A DNA stretch of 64,000 bases from Bacillus safensis (GTDB taxonomy: Bacteria > Bacillota > Bacilli > Bacillales > Bacillaceae), in assembly GCA_030159235.1 (NCBI GenBank), contig BSBG01000002.1:372001-436000 (forward strand), written 5' to 3'. This document shows, in pieces, positions 26,151-33,491 of this stretch. A program made the translations under genes and the position numbers. Position 1 is the stretch's first letter. Every line of letters begins with the position of its first letter. Below the pieces are notes generated by a model that did no database searches, was not told where the DNA came from, and was given only the letters and a program-made list of their open reading frames with translations.

Positions 26151-26693
26151 TTATAGGCCAAAACTGTCCATAGTTTTATCCATTGTATCTTGTGTGATCC
26201 CTATATATCGCAATGTAACATCAGGTGTTGAGTGATTTAATAATTCCTGTAGCAGAGCCACGTCTTTAAATTTTTTATAATGCCAGTAGCCAAACGTTTT
26301 TCGAAGTGTATGCGTCCCTATACTATCAAGGCCCACATACTCCGCCGCTTCTCTCAAAATATTGTATGCACTGCTGCGGCTGATAGGTTTGTTGAGTCCT
26401 TCTCTACTTTTAAAAAGATACTCTTGATCATCTTTGTCTTTAATATATTGATCTATCGCTTTTCGAAGCGTCTTGTTTATTTTGATTCTTTTCTCTTTAC
26501 CTGTTTTTTGTTCTCTTAGCGACACATATTGCTTTCTTACATCTTTCACTCTCAATTGCAACAGATCAGATATTCTCAAGCCTAAATTGATTCCGGCCAC
26601 AAAAAGCAGCAGGTTTCGTTTGTTCCGCTCTCCAAGATATTTTTTTATATAATGGATCTGATCAAGATCCCTGATCGGCTGAACAAAATTCAT
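26151..26693 (-). CDS. Small tyrosine recombinase of the late region
   Basis: 180 residues, containing essentially only the catalytic domain. Active-site residues are visible: Arg40 in GINLGLRISDL, a Lys in KTGKEKRIK, H128-x-x-R131 in HTLRKTFG, His154 in LLNHSTPDVT and the nucleophile Tyr163 in LRYIG. It lacks an N-terminal arm-binding domain. It lies after the ArpU-type regulator (start and stop overlap) and far from the attachment junction. Related Gram-positive phages often have such a gene before the packaging module, so it is probably not the integrase. Confidence 0.88.
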   Translation of the reverse strand: MNFVQPIRDLDQIHYIKKYLGERNKRNLLLFVAGINLGLRISDLLQLRVKDVRKQYVSLREQKTGKEKRIKINKTLRKAIDQYIKDKDDQEYLFKSREGLNKPISRSSAYNILREAAEYVGLDSIGTHTLRKTFGYWHYKKFKDVALLQELLNHSTPDVTLRYIGITQDTMDKTMDSFGL

Positions 26694-27136
26694 GGCTTGC
26701 CCCCCTTATACACTTCTTCTCTAAGTGCGAAGGCTAAACGGTAAAAGGCTTTATTTTTGAATCGGTAATAGTTCCGCTGGCTCAGACCCATTTCCGCGTA
26801 AATCTCGTAATCAAACATTTCTTCGTCTTGCATATAGAGCATTACTAAGATGCGGCGTTCTTTTTGTGTAAGGCGATTAATTGCACGCTGAATCCGTTTC
26901 ATGAATTGATCACGCTCGATTTCCCAATCCATTTTTTTAAGCGCTGCTTCTTCTGTGGTTGAGTGGAACTGATTTGAAAAACTCGGCGGCTTAATGGTGT
27001 ATGTTGTTGTGATCTTTGGAAGAAAGTCTTCTGGCGTTTGCAGTCTAAGCATTTTATATTTTTCCATCATCTTTTCCATTTTGAATCTTGTTTTTTCCTC
27101 GTCGATCTGCGGAATGTCTAAACTTGTTTGATTCAT
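26690..27136 (-). CDS. ArpU-family late transcription regulator
   Basis: 148 residues. The C-terminal half is a sigma-4-like helix-turn-helix (INRLTQKERRILVMLYMQDEEMFDYEIYAEMGLSQRNYYRFKNKAFYRLA), as in the ArpU/RinA group of phage activators that switch on packaging and structural genes. It starts with ATG after a GGGGGA box and overlaps the recombinase gene by 4 nt. Placed just before the late genes, it is the best candidate late activator. Confidence 0.85.
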   Translation of the reverse strand: MNQTSLDIPQIDEEKTRFKMEKMMEKYKMLRLQTPEDFLPKITTTYTIKPPSFSNQFHSTTEEAALKKMDWEIERDQFMKRIQRAINRLTQKERRILVMLYMQDEEMFDYEIYAEMGLSQRNYYRFKNKAFYRLAFALREEVYKGGKP

Positions 27137-27212
27137 GATAATTCCCCCTTTATTTCCTGCGCATTGCCCCGCCTTTGGCTCGTTTTAACCTCTGATGGTT
27201 GCTCCTTTCCGA

Positions 27213-27268
27213 CAAAAAGAAAACGGACACCAACCAGCACCCTTAAAAGGTGTTGATCAGTGTCCGCA
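27213..27268 (-). terminator. Terminator before the ArpU gene
   Basis: On the minus strand GGACAC and CAACACC pair with GGTG and GTGTCC in a long interrupted stem, followed by GTTTTCTTTTTG. It ends the transcript of the accessory membrane protein gene. The remaining 27,137-27,212 shows nothing specific. Confidence 0.75.
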
Positions 27269-27285
27269 GGCTCTCCGTCTTGGAC

Positions 27286-27897
27286 TTATGTTGATTTCTT
27301 TTGGAATGGTTTATTAATAACCATCCAATATTCTATCAATTTAGTAATAGTTGTAATCACTAACAATAAGATCATAATGGTTTCAATAGGTATAAAATCA
27401 AATATATTCCAAAGTTCATTCAAAGAATATAATGACAATGTGCAGATATACATAATGATAAGCGCATTGATATACCATCTGAATTTATTTGAATCTCCAC
27501 TTGCTTCTTCATTGTTTTCAACTTCTTTATCTAGTGAATGTTCTTTCAGATCCATTAACTCTTTTGATATATCAGATTTTTGTTGAACTGATATGAAATT
27601 TGTCTCAAAAATATCTTTTAACAGATGATTTATTACTTGATCTACATTATTCATTTCTGATCTCTTTACGCTGTTAGATTCTGAATAAGCTTGACTTAGA
27701 GATTCTATAAGTAAGACAGATGGAATTTGCCCCTCTGATACAAAATTTTTAACTGTTCTAATTAATTCCATGTTTGCATTTGCAATTCTTTTCTTATAGT
27801 ATTTTCTTTTGAAAAAGTAAACAACTGAATTAATAAAAAATGAGCTTATTACCGTTGTAACAAAGCTAATAACCCAAGAATTTGACAAAAAATCCAT
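27286..27897 (-). CDS. Accessory membrane protein, possible exclusion factor
   Basis: 203 residues starting MDFLSNSWVISFVTTVISSFF; ATG 27,897 has AAAGG about 10 nt upstream. One N-terminal transmembrane segment, a cytoplasmic helical section (about 35-145), then two C-terminal transmembrane segments (WYINALIIMYICTLSLYSL and IPIETIMILLLVITTITKLI). AT-rich and with its own terminator, inside an accessory stretch between early and late genes. Phage membrane proteins placed like this are often superinfection-exclusion or abortive proteins, but no motif proves it. Confidence 0.55.
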   Translation of the reverse strand: MDFLSNSWVISFVTTVISSFFINSVVYFFKRKYYKKRIANANMELIRTVKNFVSEGQIPSVLLIESLSQAYSESNSVKRSEMNNVDQVINHLLKDIFETNFISVQQKSDISKELMDLKEHSLDKEVENNEEASGDSNKFRWYINALIIMYICTLSLYSLNELWNIFDFIPIETIMILLLVITTITKLIEYWMVINKPFQKKST

Positions 27898-27968
27898 TAT
27901 AATCAACCTTTTTTATTTCAATTATACAATATAAAAAAATTTCAGCTATATTTTAATGATTTGATTTT

Positions 27969-28379
27969 TCATTTCTTCACCTCAAAAGCCGGCGTGTAGA
28001 TATGGCCTTTTACGCCTGTCCAATTGCTGTTTCTGTAAATTGTCATCTTGATCCGGTGCGTGCCAGCTGTATGGTTGACGATGTAAAACTCTTTTGAAGG
28101 TGTGGCGGTCTTGAACGATCCAACAAGACTAAACCGTTGATCTTTCCATTTGCCGCTCACCTTCTTTTGAAGCGTGAAGCGGTAGTATACTGTTTCATTG
28201 CCCGTTTTACGTGCTGTCACGTCGATTGATTTAGCTCTCGGCGTGTAAGAATTGGCATCCGTTGATACGCTGACTGTATGCCCTCCAATTGTTTTATATC
28301 CGCTCGTTACTGCCGCAGCAGAAGGCGCATAAAGCACCGCCGCAATAATAATAGTTAGTGTGATTAGTAGTTTTTTCAT
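27969..28379 (-). CDS. Secreted beta-rich protein of unknown function
   Basis: 136 residues starting MKKLLITLTIIIAAVLYAPSAAA, a clear signal peptide with GGAGG 8 nt upstream of the ATG. The mature part (about 112 residues) is beta-rich, with alternating strands such as YKTIGGHTVSVSTDA, ETVYYRFTLQKK and THRIKMTIYRNSNW, compatible with an immunoglobulin-like sandwich. It has no cysteines. It is divergent from the small antimicrobial-like gene at 28,502. Function unknown; the position suggests lysogenic conversion. Confidence 0.6.
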   Translation of the reverse strand: MKKLLITLTIIIAAVLYAPSAAAVTSGYKTIGGHTVSVSTDANSYTPRAKSIDVTARKTGNETVYYRFTLQKKVSGKWKDQRFSLVGSFKTATPSKEFYIVNHTAGTHRIKMTIYRNSNWTGVKGHIYTPAFEVKK

Positions 28380-28501
28380 AAAGAAACCTCCAATATTTAT
28401 TCCCATATAAGTTAAATAAATTTTCAAATGTATTATTTTTGAATATATAGTATTATTAAACTTGCATTACTAATATCCCAAACTAAAAGGAGCATCAAAC
28501 T

Positions 28502-28774
28502 ATGAGAATCAAAAAAGTAATTGCAAGTTCAGTTCTATCACTCGCTTTGCTAGTTTCTTCATCTGCTGTTTTTACTGCTCAAGCAGAAGCTGCTAGCCCT
28601 AATGAAACATGGAAGCTTTGCACTTCAGAAGTATTTGGCCCATACTCTTCAAGAAATGCAATACCGGCTATTTATAACGACGGAACCTATAATTGGTACT
28701 TAAAAGGTGCGAAAACTTATTCAGGTATTTGGTATGGTGCATATGAACGTTGCTGGTACACAACATTGACGTGA
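28502..28774 (+). CDS. LCI-like secreted antimicrobial peptide precursor
   Basis: 90 residues. ATG follows AAAGGAG. The signal peptide ends in TAQAEA-AS at about residue 31. The mature ~58-residue peptide is rich in Tyr, Trp and Gly, with two Cys (in WKLCTSE and YERCWY) that could form a disulphide. The segment NDGTYNWYLKGAKTYSGIWYGAYE aligns by eye with DGT-W-K-YY-YWVGIYE of the Bacillus LCI antimicrobial peptide, which lacks the cysteines. A strong terminator follows immediately. I infer an LCI-fold bacteriocin-like product; activity is unproven. Confidence 0.6.
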   Translation: MRIKKVIASSVLSLALLVSSSAVFTAQAEAASPNETWKLCTSEVFGPYSSRNAIPAIYNDGTYNWYLKGAKTYSGIWYGAYERCWYTTLT

Positions 28775-28785
28775 GTACTACTTTT

Positions 28786-28813
28786 ATAAGAGGGAATCTT
28801 CCCTCTTTTTTAT
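28786..28813. terminator. Bidirectional terminator after LCI-like gene
   Basis: AAGAGGGA-atct-TCCCTCTT followed by TTTTATTT; an A-containing left flank lets it work for the leftward gene cluster too. Confidence 0.8.
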
Positions 28814-29080
28814 TTATACCAAGCTGCCGTCAATAATCAGCACCATTTCTTCTTCGTTTGTTAAATGCTCAAGCACTTCTTTGACCGGGATCACATTGTT
28901 GTCCTCTCCATTTACTCGGCTGTATATGATTGCTGCATATGCTTCTGTAACTTCGGTTATTTCTTCTGATAATCCGCCATCATCATCAGCGACAACATCA
29001 GTATAGATTGTCATAGCATTTTCATCGTTTTTCGCTTTGACCAATGCGTAATATGGCTCGTTTACCTCGTAAAATTTCAT
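28814..29080 (-). CDS. Hypothetical acidic early phage protein
   Basis: About 88 residues, acidic, with beta segments (YYALVKAKNDENAMTIYTDVV) and a helix near the C-terminus. GGAGGGTG lies 8 nt before ATG 29,080; ATG 29,086 is also possible and overlaps the upstream stop. Last gene of the leftward early cluster, ending at the shared terminator. No family recognised. Confidence 0.6.
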   Translation of the reverse strand: MKFYEVNEPYYALVKAKNDENAMTIYTDVVADDDGGLSEEITEVTEAYAAIIYSRVNGEDNNVIPVKEVLEHLTNEEEMVLIIDGSLV

Positions 29081-29082
29081 CT

Positions 29083-29379
29083 TCATTCACCCTCCGTTTT
29101 CAATTTAAAGCCTAATGATGCCGCTATTTGATAAACAGCACTAGCACTTTTCGAATGGATTAATATATCCGTATCACGATTTTCATGATCATCGTATTCA
29201 TGTCCTATACATTCGTTTTTGAGAGCTATATGACGGTCATACCAATCCTGCAAAATCTGTTCTTGTTCCGCTAATTTTTGAATAGCTTCTTCGATGTATG
29301 CAACATTATCAAGCGTTTCATCTAAAACATTTTGAAGTTTTTCTCTGACTGTTGAAATGATTGGGTTGTTTTCGTTCAT
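29083..29379 (-). CDS. Hypothetical helical early phage protein
   Basis: 98 residues. The first half is coiled-coil-like (REKLQNVLDETLDNVAYIEEAIQKLAEQEQILQDW); the second is mixed, with HEYDDHENRD. AAGGAGG precedes the ATG. It is translationally linked to the downstream gene. Function unknown. Confidence 0.6.
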   Translation of the reverse strand: MNENNPIISTVREKLQNVLDETLDNVAYIEEAIQKLAEQEQILQDWYDRHIALKNECIGHEYDDHENRDTDILIHSKSASAVYQIAASLGFKLKTEGE

Positions 29380-29393
29380 TGTGCTTCCTCCTT

Positions 29394-30266
29394 TTAATTT
29401 AATGAGAATGATGGAACTGCTTCAAATCCAATTTTCTTACGTTGTCTGGACCAACCATTTATAAATGGTTTTGAATCTCTGTAAGATATCTCCCACTTCT
29501 CCTTGCAAATATTCCTATGAAACTTCCATACCATTACATCTTCATTCAACGATCCTTCAATATCGTTGAGTTCCCATAAAGCCCAATCATCCCATGCATC
29601 ACTTTCAAGCCAGCATTCTATATCATGATCTGATTCAAAGACCAAGAAAGAATCACCATAATCGAGCGAATCAGGTGTTCCGAGTCCTTCACGCTCAACA
29701 TATGTAATGCAGCGTGACCGATCTATAAAAGCCACATCGACCAAAGGATGCTCTGCCACTTGCCAGCTTTCCCGACTTGGCTTAACCCTTTGTATTTCAT
29801 CGGTGCTTATGCCTTTCCATAGATGGACAACCTCTTTGATACGTTGCCTCGGCTTGTACCCGAGCAAAGAACGGATTTTTCGATTAACGGGTAATATCTT
29901 GTATTCATTTGTACACTGGCGGCGGGCGATGCCGATTTCTCCATTCTTATCTTTTGTGAAAAAAGGAATGCTTGCGAATCTATTTCCTGTCTCGGAACCT
30001 TCTACAATGTCATCACGGATATTTCCGTTATCACAGAAGATGATTTCCCTGCCGTAAGTAGCCTTGATATATTTGTTTATTTTCTCGATCCAGTTGTAAA
30101 CGTGCTTCGGTTCCCAACCTGTGTCCGAAAAGATGATGTAGTCTGGTATTACTCCGTTAATCTCACCCTTTAGAGCCATCAAAAGTAATGCAGTTGATTG
30201 AGTGCCGCCGCCATAAGATAAGACATGGACATGATCTTTTCCGTCATCGTATTGCTGCTTAATCAT
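29394..30266 (-). CDS. PAPS-reductase-like ATP pyrophosphatase with atypical C-terminus
   Basis: 290 residues. The N-terminal 200 belong to the PAPS reductase / adenine nucleotide alpha-hydrolase superfamily: a P-loop-like SYGGGTQSTALLLMAL, IIFSDTGWEPKHVY, RRQCTNEYKILPVNRKIR and HPLVDVAFIDRSRCITYVEREGLGTP. Related phage proteins usually continue from this point into a CxxCPFH-type cysteine module; here it is missing and an unrelated acidic Trp-rich tail (about 207-290) follows. Such phage enzymes are thought to act in nucleotide or DNA modification or in sulphur chemistry. The start overlaps the upstream stop (ATGA). Confidence 0.75.
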   Translation of the reverse strand: MIKQQYDDGKDHVHVLSYGGGTQSTALLLMALKGEINGVIPDYIIFSDTGWEPKHVYNWIEKINKYIKATYGREIIFCDNGNIRDDIVEGSETGNRFASIPFFTKDKNGEIGIARRQCTNEYKILPVNRKIRSLLGYKPRQRIKEVVHLWKGISTDEIQRVKPSRESWQVAEHPLVDVAFIDRSRCITYVEREGLGTPDSLDYGDSFLVFESDHDIECWLESDAWDDWALWELNDIEGSLNEDVMVWKFHRNICKEKWEISYRDSKPFINGWSRQRKKIGFEAVPSFSLN

Positions 30267-30511
30267 TGCATCAACCCAGCGATCGTTATAATCCCCATGA
30301 AACCAAGCAGCATGAAGATGACAGGGCCGTTTGACTCACGCTTTGCCAAGATGACATTGCCCTCTATAACAAGGTCATCATTTTCACGCACCAGCATTGG
30401 TACAACGTTTTCCGGCACTTTAAGATGGGCAGCTGCATCATCAATCGTCATCGCTTTGTTTTTGCAGGCCTTGACAGCCTGTGAAAGCTCGACATGTTTA
30501 GGTAGACTCAT
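30263..30511 (-). CDS. Small HTH-like protein with C-terminal membrane anchor
   Basis: 82 residues. Residues 8-50 contain a helix-turn-helix-like stretch (AMTIDDAAAHLKVPENVVPMLV). A transmembrane helix (GPVIFMLLGFMGIITIAGL) ends the protein, an odd pairing. It overlaps both neighbours by 4 nt. It shares the opening MSLPK with the next gene upstream, perhaps from similar translation signals or a duplicated 5' end. Function unknown. Confidence 0.55.
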   Translation of the reverse strand: MSLPKHVELSQAVKACKNKAMTIDDAAAHLKVPENVVPMLVRENDDLVIEGNVILAKRESNGPVIFMLLGFMGIITIAGLMQ

Positions 30512-30744
30512 AGGTCAGCATCCTCCTTATCATCACAAAAACATTCATTTTCACGTTCCCCGCACGATTCGCATTTCTTTTCGACTTCAAAGCCCAAGAA
30601 ATGATATTGAGGCATTGCATAATATTTCTTTTCACAAGAAGAACACTCAACCCAGCCATCGTTATCTTCTCCGTTCCAATTGGCATAAGCATCGTCTTCC
30701 GTTAAATTGCAATATGGACATTCTTGCTCCTTTGGTAGACTCAT
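30508..30744 (-). CDS. Acidic zinc-ribbon phage protein
   Basis: 78 residues with four CxxC-type pairs: CPYC near residue 9, CSSC near 34, CESC near 58 and ECFC near 67. This suggests one or two zinc ribbons in a very acidic protein. It overlaps the genes on both sides by 4 nt. Function unknown; similar small zinc proteins are common in Bacillus phage early operons. Confidence 0.6.
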   Translation of the reverse strand: MSLPKEQECPYCNLTEDDAYANWNGEDNDGWVECSSCEKKYYAMPQYHFLGFEVEKKCESCGERENECFCDDKEDADL

Positions 30745-31130
30745 AATCTCTCAACCTCCAGTGGTAAAGATCGCTGTAAGTTTTTCAGTTCAATGGTGAC
30801 ATCGGCTAGTTGCTCCGTAGCTCTGTTTGCCTGTGTTTCGGCTTTTTTCCAATCGTTCAAAAACTGTTCGTTCTTTTTGTTTGAGATTCTCAATTCTTGC
30901 TTTAGACGCTGTATCTCGTTGTATAGGTCCATTTCTGACTCAATGACAGGCACGTCTACTTTTTGCAGAAATTCAGTGGCGAAGTGTCCTGAAAAACCTT
31001 CTAGGAAAACAGCAGGTGCGCTTGGATTAAATTCATCACCTTTACACTTCCATACTCTTCCTTTGTTTAACACCGCTTCCACACATGTATGCATGACTAC
31101 CATGTCGCCTTTTTTGAGTTTGTTACTCAT
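30741..31130 (-). CDS. Hypothetical early protein with coiled-coil C-terminus
   Basis: 129 residues starting MSNKLKKGDMVVMHTCVEAV, with GGGGGAGG before ATG 31,130. The first 55 residues look like a small SH3/KOW-type beta barrel (GDMVVMHT...GRVWKCKGDEF); residues 60-129 form a coiled coil (EMDLYNEIQRLKQELRISNKKNEQFLNDWKK). Overlaps the next gene by 4 nt. No name assigned. Confidence 0.6.
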   Translation of the reverse strand: MSNKLKKGDMVVMHTCVEAVLNKGRVWKCKGDEFNPSAPAVFLEGFSGHFATEFLQKVDVPVIESEMDLYNEIQRLKQELRISNKKNEQFLNDWKKAETQANRATEQLADVTIELKNLQRSLPLEVERL

Positions 31131-31164
31131 ATTTGTTCCTCCCCCGCAGGGGATGAACCCCTGC

Positions 31165-31383
31165 TTATTTATTGAATTTGAATCCGTAGTCAAAACGTAT
31201 TCGATCTAATTTGCCTTTAATGGTTTCGATTATCGTGTGTCCGTGCTCTGGTGCTTCTGTTATATGAGCTGTGTTATTAATCCCGTCTAGGACAATCACT
31301 TGAATTTTCCCCGGTTCAACATCAGCTGTAAAAAGGTCGTTTTTTTCTAATGTGATTCGTTGTGGTTCATTCACTTTGATCAC
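31165..31383 (-). CDS. XtrA/YqaO-family phage protein
   Basis: 72 residues, beta-rich. The pattern PGKIQVIVLDGINNTAHITEAPEHGHTIIETIKGKLDRIRF matches XtrA of PBSX and YqaO of skin (a VLDG motif, then an E-x-G-x-x-x-I-x-T-x-x-G-K strand pair). XtrA lies between replication and late regions in PBSX, as here. Function unknown. Confidence 0.75.
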   Translation of the reverse strand: MIKVNEPQRITLEKNDLFTADVEPGKIQVIVLDGINNTAHITEAPEHGHTIIETIKGKLDRIRFDYGFKFNK

Positions 31384-31443
31384 TCCATGTGATATAATTA
31401 AGGTTCCTAAGTTTAATTACTCACATTGAACTGATGTGAATTC

Positions 31444-31617
31444 TTACCGCTGAGACTCGACGGATTGATCTGTGCGCTGCCAACGCCAGTCTTTACGTTT
31501 GAGTCTCTTTTTATATGGTTTTGGTGGGTGCTTCTGCCTATATGCTACTAGTTCATCCTTTGACATAACCCACTCTTTCACAGGGCCTGCTTTGTATGGA
31601 TTCACTACTGTCTCCAA
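31444..31617 (-). CDS. Small basic phage protein
   Basis: 57 residues from TTG 31,617, 8 nt after GGAGG. Strongly basic, Lys/Arg/Trp-rich C-terminal half (KPYKKRLKRKDWRW) that may bind nucleic acid. Follows the 46-residue gene at 31,633 by a short gap in which its own ribosome binding site lies. No family recognised. Confidence 0.5.
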   Translation of the reverse strand: METVVNPYKAGPVKEWVMSKDELVAYRQKHPPKPYKKRLKRKDWRWQRTDQSVESQR

Positions 31618-31632
31618 TATGCTCACCTCCTT

Positions 31633-31773
31633 TTATTCGTCACGCTGCGGAACGTTGAGATTAAAGATTCTTTCGAGTTCTTCGTCAGTCAGTTTCTCGC
31701 AATGCTCCCGCCCATAAGCCCCATTTTTAAGACTCAACCACTCAATCAAAAATTCTCTTTCTGATGTTGTCAT
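31633..31773 (-). CDS. Small acidic phage protein (46 aa)
   Basis: Encodes 46 residues starting MTTSEREFLIEWLSLKNG and ending in LERIFNLNVPQRDE. GGGGAGG precedes the ATG, which overlaps the stop of the upstream gene (TGATG). The pattern E-L-T-D-E-E-L-x-x-I is shared by several small Bacillus phage proteins. Function unknown. Confidence 0.55.
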   Translation of the reverse strand: MTTSEREFLIEWLSLKNGAYGREHCEKLTDEELERIFNLNVPQRDE

Positions 31774-31913
31774 CACTTGATTCCTCCCCTCTTCTTGAGG
31801 TGGCGCACGGCTGCTGTCTTTAGCCGTTTAGGACAATCTTCATATCTCGCAATGACTTCCAACTGCCGTGCTGTCGCTTTGTCAAATGGCAACAAGATGC
31901 TCTTTTTCTTCAT
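31773..31913 (-). CDS. Small basic phage protein (46 aa)
   Basis: Encodes 46 residues starting MKKKSILLPFDKATARQLEV and ending KTAAVRHLKKRGGIK. It overlaps the 3' end of the tandem-HTH gene by about 30 nt in another frame and is coupled to the next gene by TGATG. Helical and basic, possibly DNA- or RNA-binding. No family recognised. Confidence 0.5.
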   Translation of the reverse strand: MKKKSILLPFDKATARQLEVIARYEDCPKRLKTAAVRHLKKRGGIK

Positions 31914-32412
31914 GCTGCTTGTCTTCCTTTCCAAAAACTCCACCTTTACGTGGTTCGATCTTGCCTAACTCGGCTTGATCTATAATCAACAGCAGAATTT
32001 CATCAACATTGCGTGCTAAACGATTTGCGATGTGTCTAATCGGTTCATAATCCTGCCACATCTTCCGAAAAGATATGATATCCCTCTCGCACCATATGAA
32101 GTCGCTGGACGTGCAAGCATAGTAAACCGGTTGTTGTTCAAACAGCTTTCGCAAATCTCTTTTTTTGTAGCTCATTGTGCATTTTTTGATATACATAGGC
32201 TCGTTTGCGCCGACACCGTTCGGTCGCTCCTTGATCTTTCCACGCTTGCTGAAATCAATCATCAGCATTAACACTTCTTCTTCTGGCCTGCGAAACAGCT
32301 CGGCCATTTCACTCAAAGACCTGCCTTCGTACCAGTAATCCAAAAACCTCTTGAGGCCAACAATGGTCCATTCGAAATTGAAATCTTCTAAAATGATTCT
32401 AGTAGCACTCAC
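31882..32412 (-). CDS. Protein with two tandem winged-HTH-like units
   Basis: 176 residues. Two halves repeat the same pattern: residues 9-65 (FNFEWTIVGLKRFLDYWYEG...EEEVLMLMIDFSKRGKIKERPNGV) and about 100-160 (FIWCERDIISFRKMWQDYEP...VDEILLLIIDQAELGKIEPRKGGV). Each looks like a small winged helix, so the gene may stem from an internal duplication. GTG start overlaps the stop of the DUF6906-like gene (GTGA). Likely a DNA-binding early regulator; function unproven. Confidence 0.65.
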   Translation of the reverse strand: MSATRIILEDFNFEWTIVGLKRFLDYWYEGRSLSEMAELFRRPEEEVLMLMIDFSKRGKIKERPNGVGANEPMYIKKCTMSYKKRDLRKLFEQQPVYYACTSSDFIWCERDIISFRKMWQDYEPIRHIANRLARNVDEILLLIIDQAELGKIEPRKGGVFGKEDKQHEEKEHLVAI

Positions 32413-32564
32413 TTTGCAATTTCCTTTCTGCGACCGACCTCTTTATGCACAACGTGTACAGATGACGTCAGATTCTTTTCTACGAGCCAATAAATCGGGT
32501 TCAACCCATTTACTACTAAAATCTTTCTTTCGGCTCTCGTGGGCTTTCTACCGCCTTTTTTCAT
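32409..32564 (-). CDS. DUF6906-like small phage protein
   Basis: 51 residues starting MKKGGRKPTRAERKILVVNG and continuing LNPIYWLVEKNL. The basic start plus R-K-I-x-x-x-x-L-N-P-x-x-W-L-V-x-K pattern is typical of the small DUF6906-type proteins in Bacillus phages. AGGAGG precedes the ATG. Overlaps on both sides. Function unknown. Confidence 0.65.
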   Translation of the reverse strand: MKKGGRKPTRAERKILVVNGLNPIYWLVEKNLTSSVHVVHKEVGRRKEIAK

Positions 32565-32671
32565 GATCGTTCCTCCTTGTGTTTTTCATAGTCTTTTAAA
32601 CTGGTTTCCGATTGAGCTAATAAACTCTCGACCTTGAATAGTGTTGAAACATATTGGCTACAAGATTCCAG
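32561..32671 (-). CDS. Possible very small ORF between loader and DUF6906-like gene
   Basis: An open frame of 36 residues, rich in S, E and K (VSTLFKVESLLAQSETSLKD), runs from a possible CTG at 32,671 after CCGGAG to a TGA that overlaps the next gene's ATG (ATGA). Such coupling favours a real gene, but no standard start codon is present, so this is tentative. Confidence 0.3.
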   Translation of the reverse strand: MESCSQYVSTLFKVESLLAQSETSLKDYEKHKEERS

Positions 32672-33491
32672 CGATTCTCCGGTCTTGTCCTGTTAATTTG
32701 AGGGTCCGGCAGCCATGTGCCATTCGTGACAAAATACGTCCCCCATGCCGCCCGTACTTTTCTGCCAAGTCTTTTGCGTTGTAATTCGTGGTGTAAATGT
32801 TAGCTTTGTTTTCTCTTGATTCAACAATGGTCAGCATCAAATCAATTCCCCAAGACTCTGCATCATTCGCTTCTTTTTTGACATACTCTGCACCAATATC
32901 ATCCAGAATGAATAGGTCACAATCATTTATTTGCTGTAAAATTTGAGATTCACTCATTTCTGATGAACCGTAAGTCGATTGAATCCGTTTCAACAAAAGT
33001 TTTGAGTTTACAAAAATGACTTTTTTATATTGGTCCTTCAACGCAATAGCAACACTGTGAGCTAGATGGCTCTTCCCTAATCCGTATAAACCTTGCAGCA
33101 GGAAAGACTTTGTTTCTTTCAAATTATCAAATTCTTTCACATATCTTTGTAACGTGTGTTGAGCATCTGCTTGAGATTGGTCAAGTCCATTGGGATAGAA
33201 ATTGTCAAATGTCGCTTTTCTTGTTTCATCAGGAACGAGACTGTAAGACTTGAAAAACCTGTCGGCCTCAGTTCTTATCCGAAACTGTTCCATGCTTTCT
33301 TGAATGTTTTTGTTGTCACACGAAAGACAAATACTGATCTCTTTGTCTCTTTGTAAATAGATAGGCACCATTTCATTACAGTTAGGACATTGCCTTTCAC
33401 CAATCAGCTGCGGTGCAAGATGTGATAATTGAGCACCTACACTAGAAAAGGTTGTCATACGGTGTTGTTTCTTTTGCTCTTGCTTCTGCAC
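32658..33491 (-). CDS. DnaC/DnaI-like helicase loader ATPase
   Basis: 277 residues. N-terminal zinc finger (CPNCNEMVPIYL...CLSCDNKN, about 38-60), then an AAA+ domain with Walker A GLYGLGKS near 148, Walker B LFILDDIGAEY near 203, sensor TTNYNAKDL near 242 and an Arg-finger region SRMAHG. It loads the host replicative helicase at the phage origin. GTG start after GGGGGTGAT, overlapping the initiator gene by 50 nt. Confidence 0.92.
   Translation of the reverse strand: MQKQEQKKQHRMTTFSSVGAQLSHLAPQLIGERQCPNCNEMVPIYLQRDKEISICLSCDNKNIQESMEQFRIRTEADRFFKSYSLVPDETRKATFDNFYPNGLDQSQADAQHTLQRYVKEFDNLKETKSFLLQGLYGLGKSHLAHSVAIALKDQYKKVIFVNSKLLLKRIQSTYGSSEMSESQILQQINDCDLFILDDIGAEYVKKEANDAESWGIDLMLTIVESRENKANIYTTNYNAKDLAEKYGRHGGRILSRMAHGCRTLKLTGQDRRIAGIL

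Noticed and set aside
26151..26693. Small tyrosine recombinase as the prophage integrase
   Set aside because: It is only a catalytic domain, lies in the late region 11 kb from the junction, and similar genes occur before the packaging module in many phages. The true integrase is expected near the left end, outside the window.
30225..30746. 173-codon rightward frame opposite small early genes
   Set aside because: The three overlapping leftward genes have ATGA couplings and zinc or membrane motifs; the rightward frame has neither start signal nor recognisable features.
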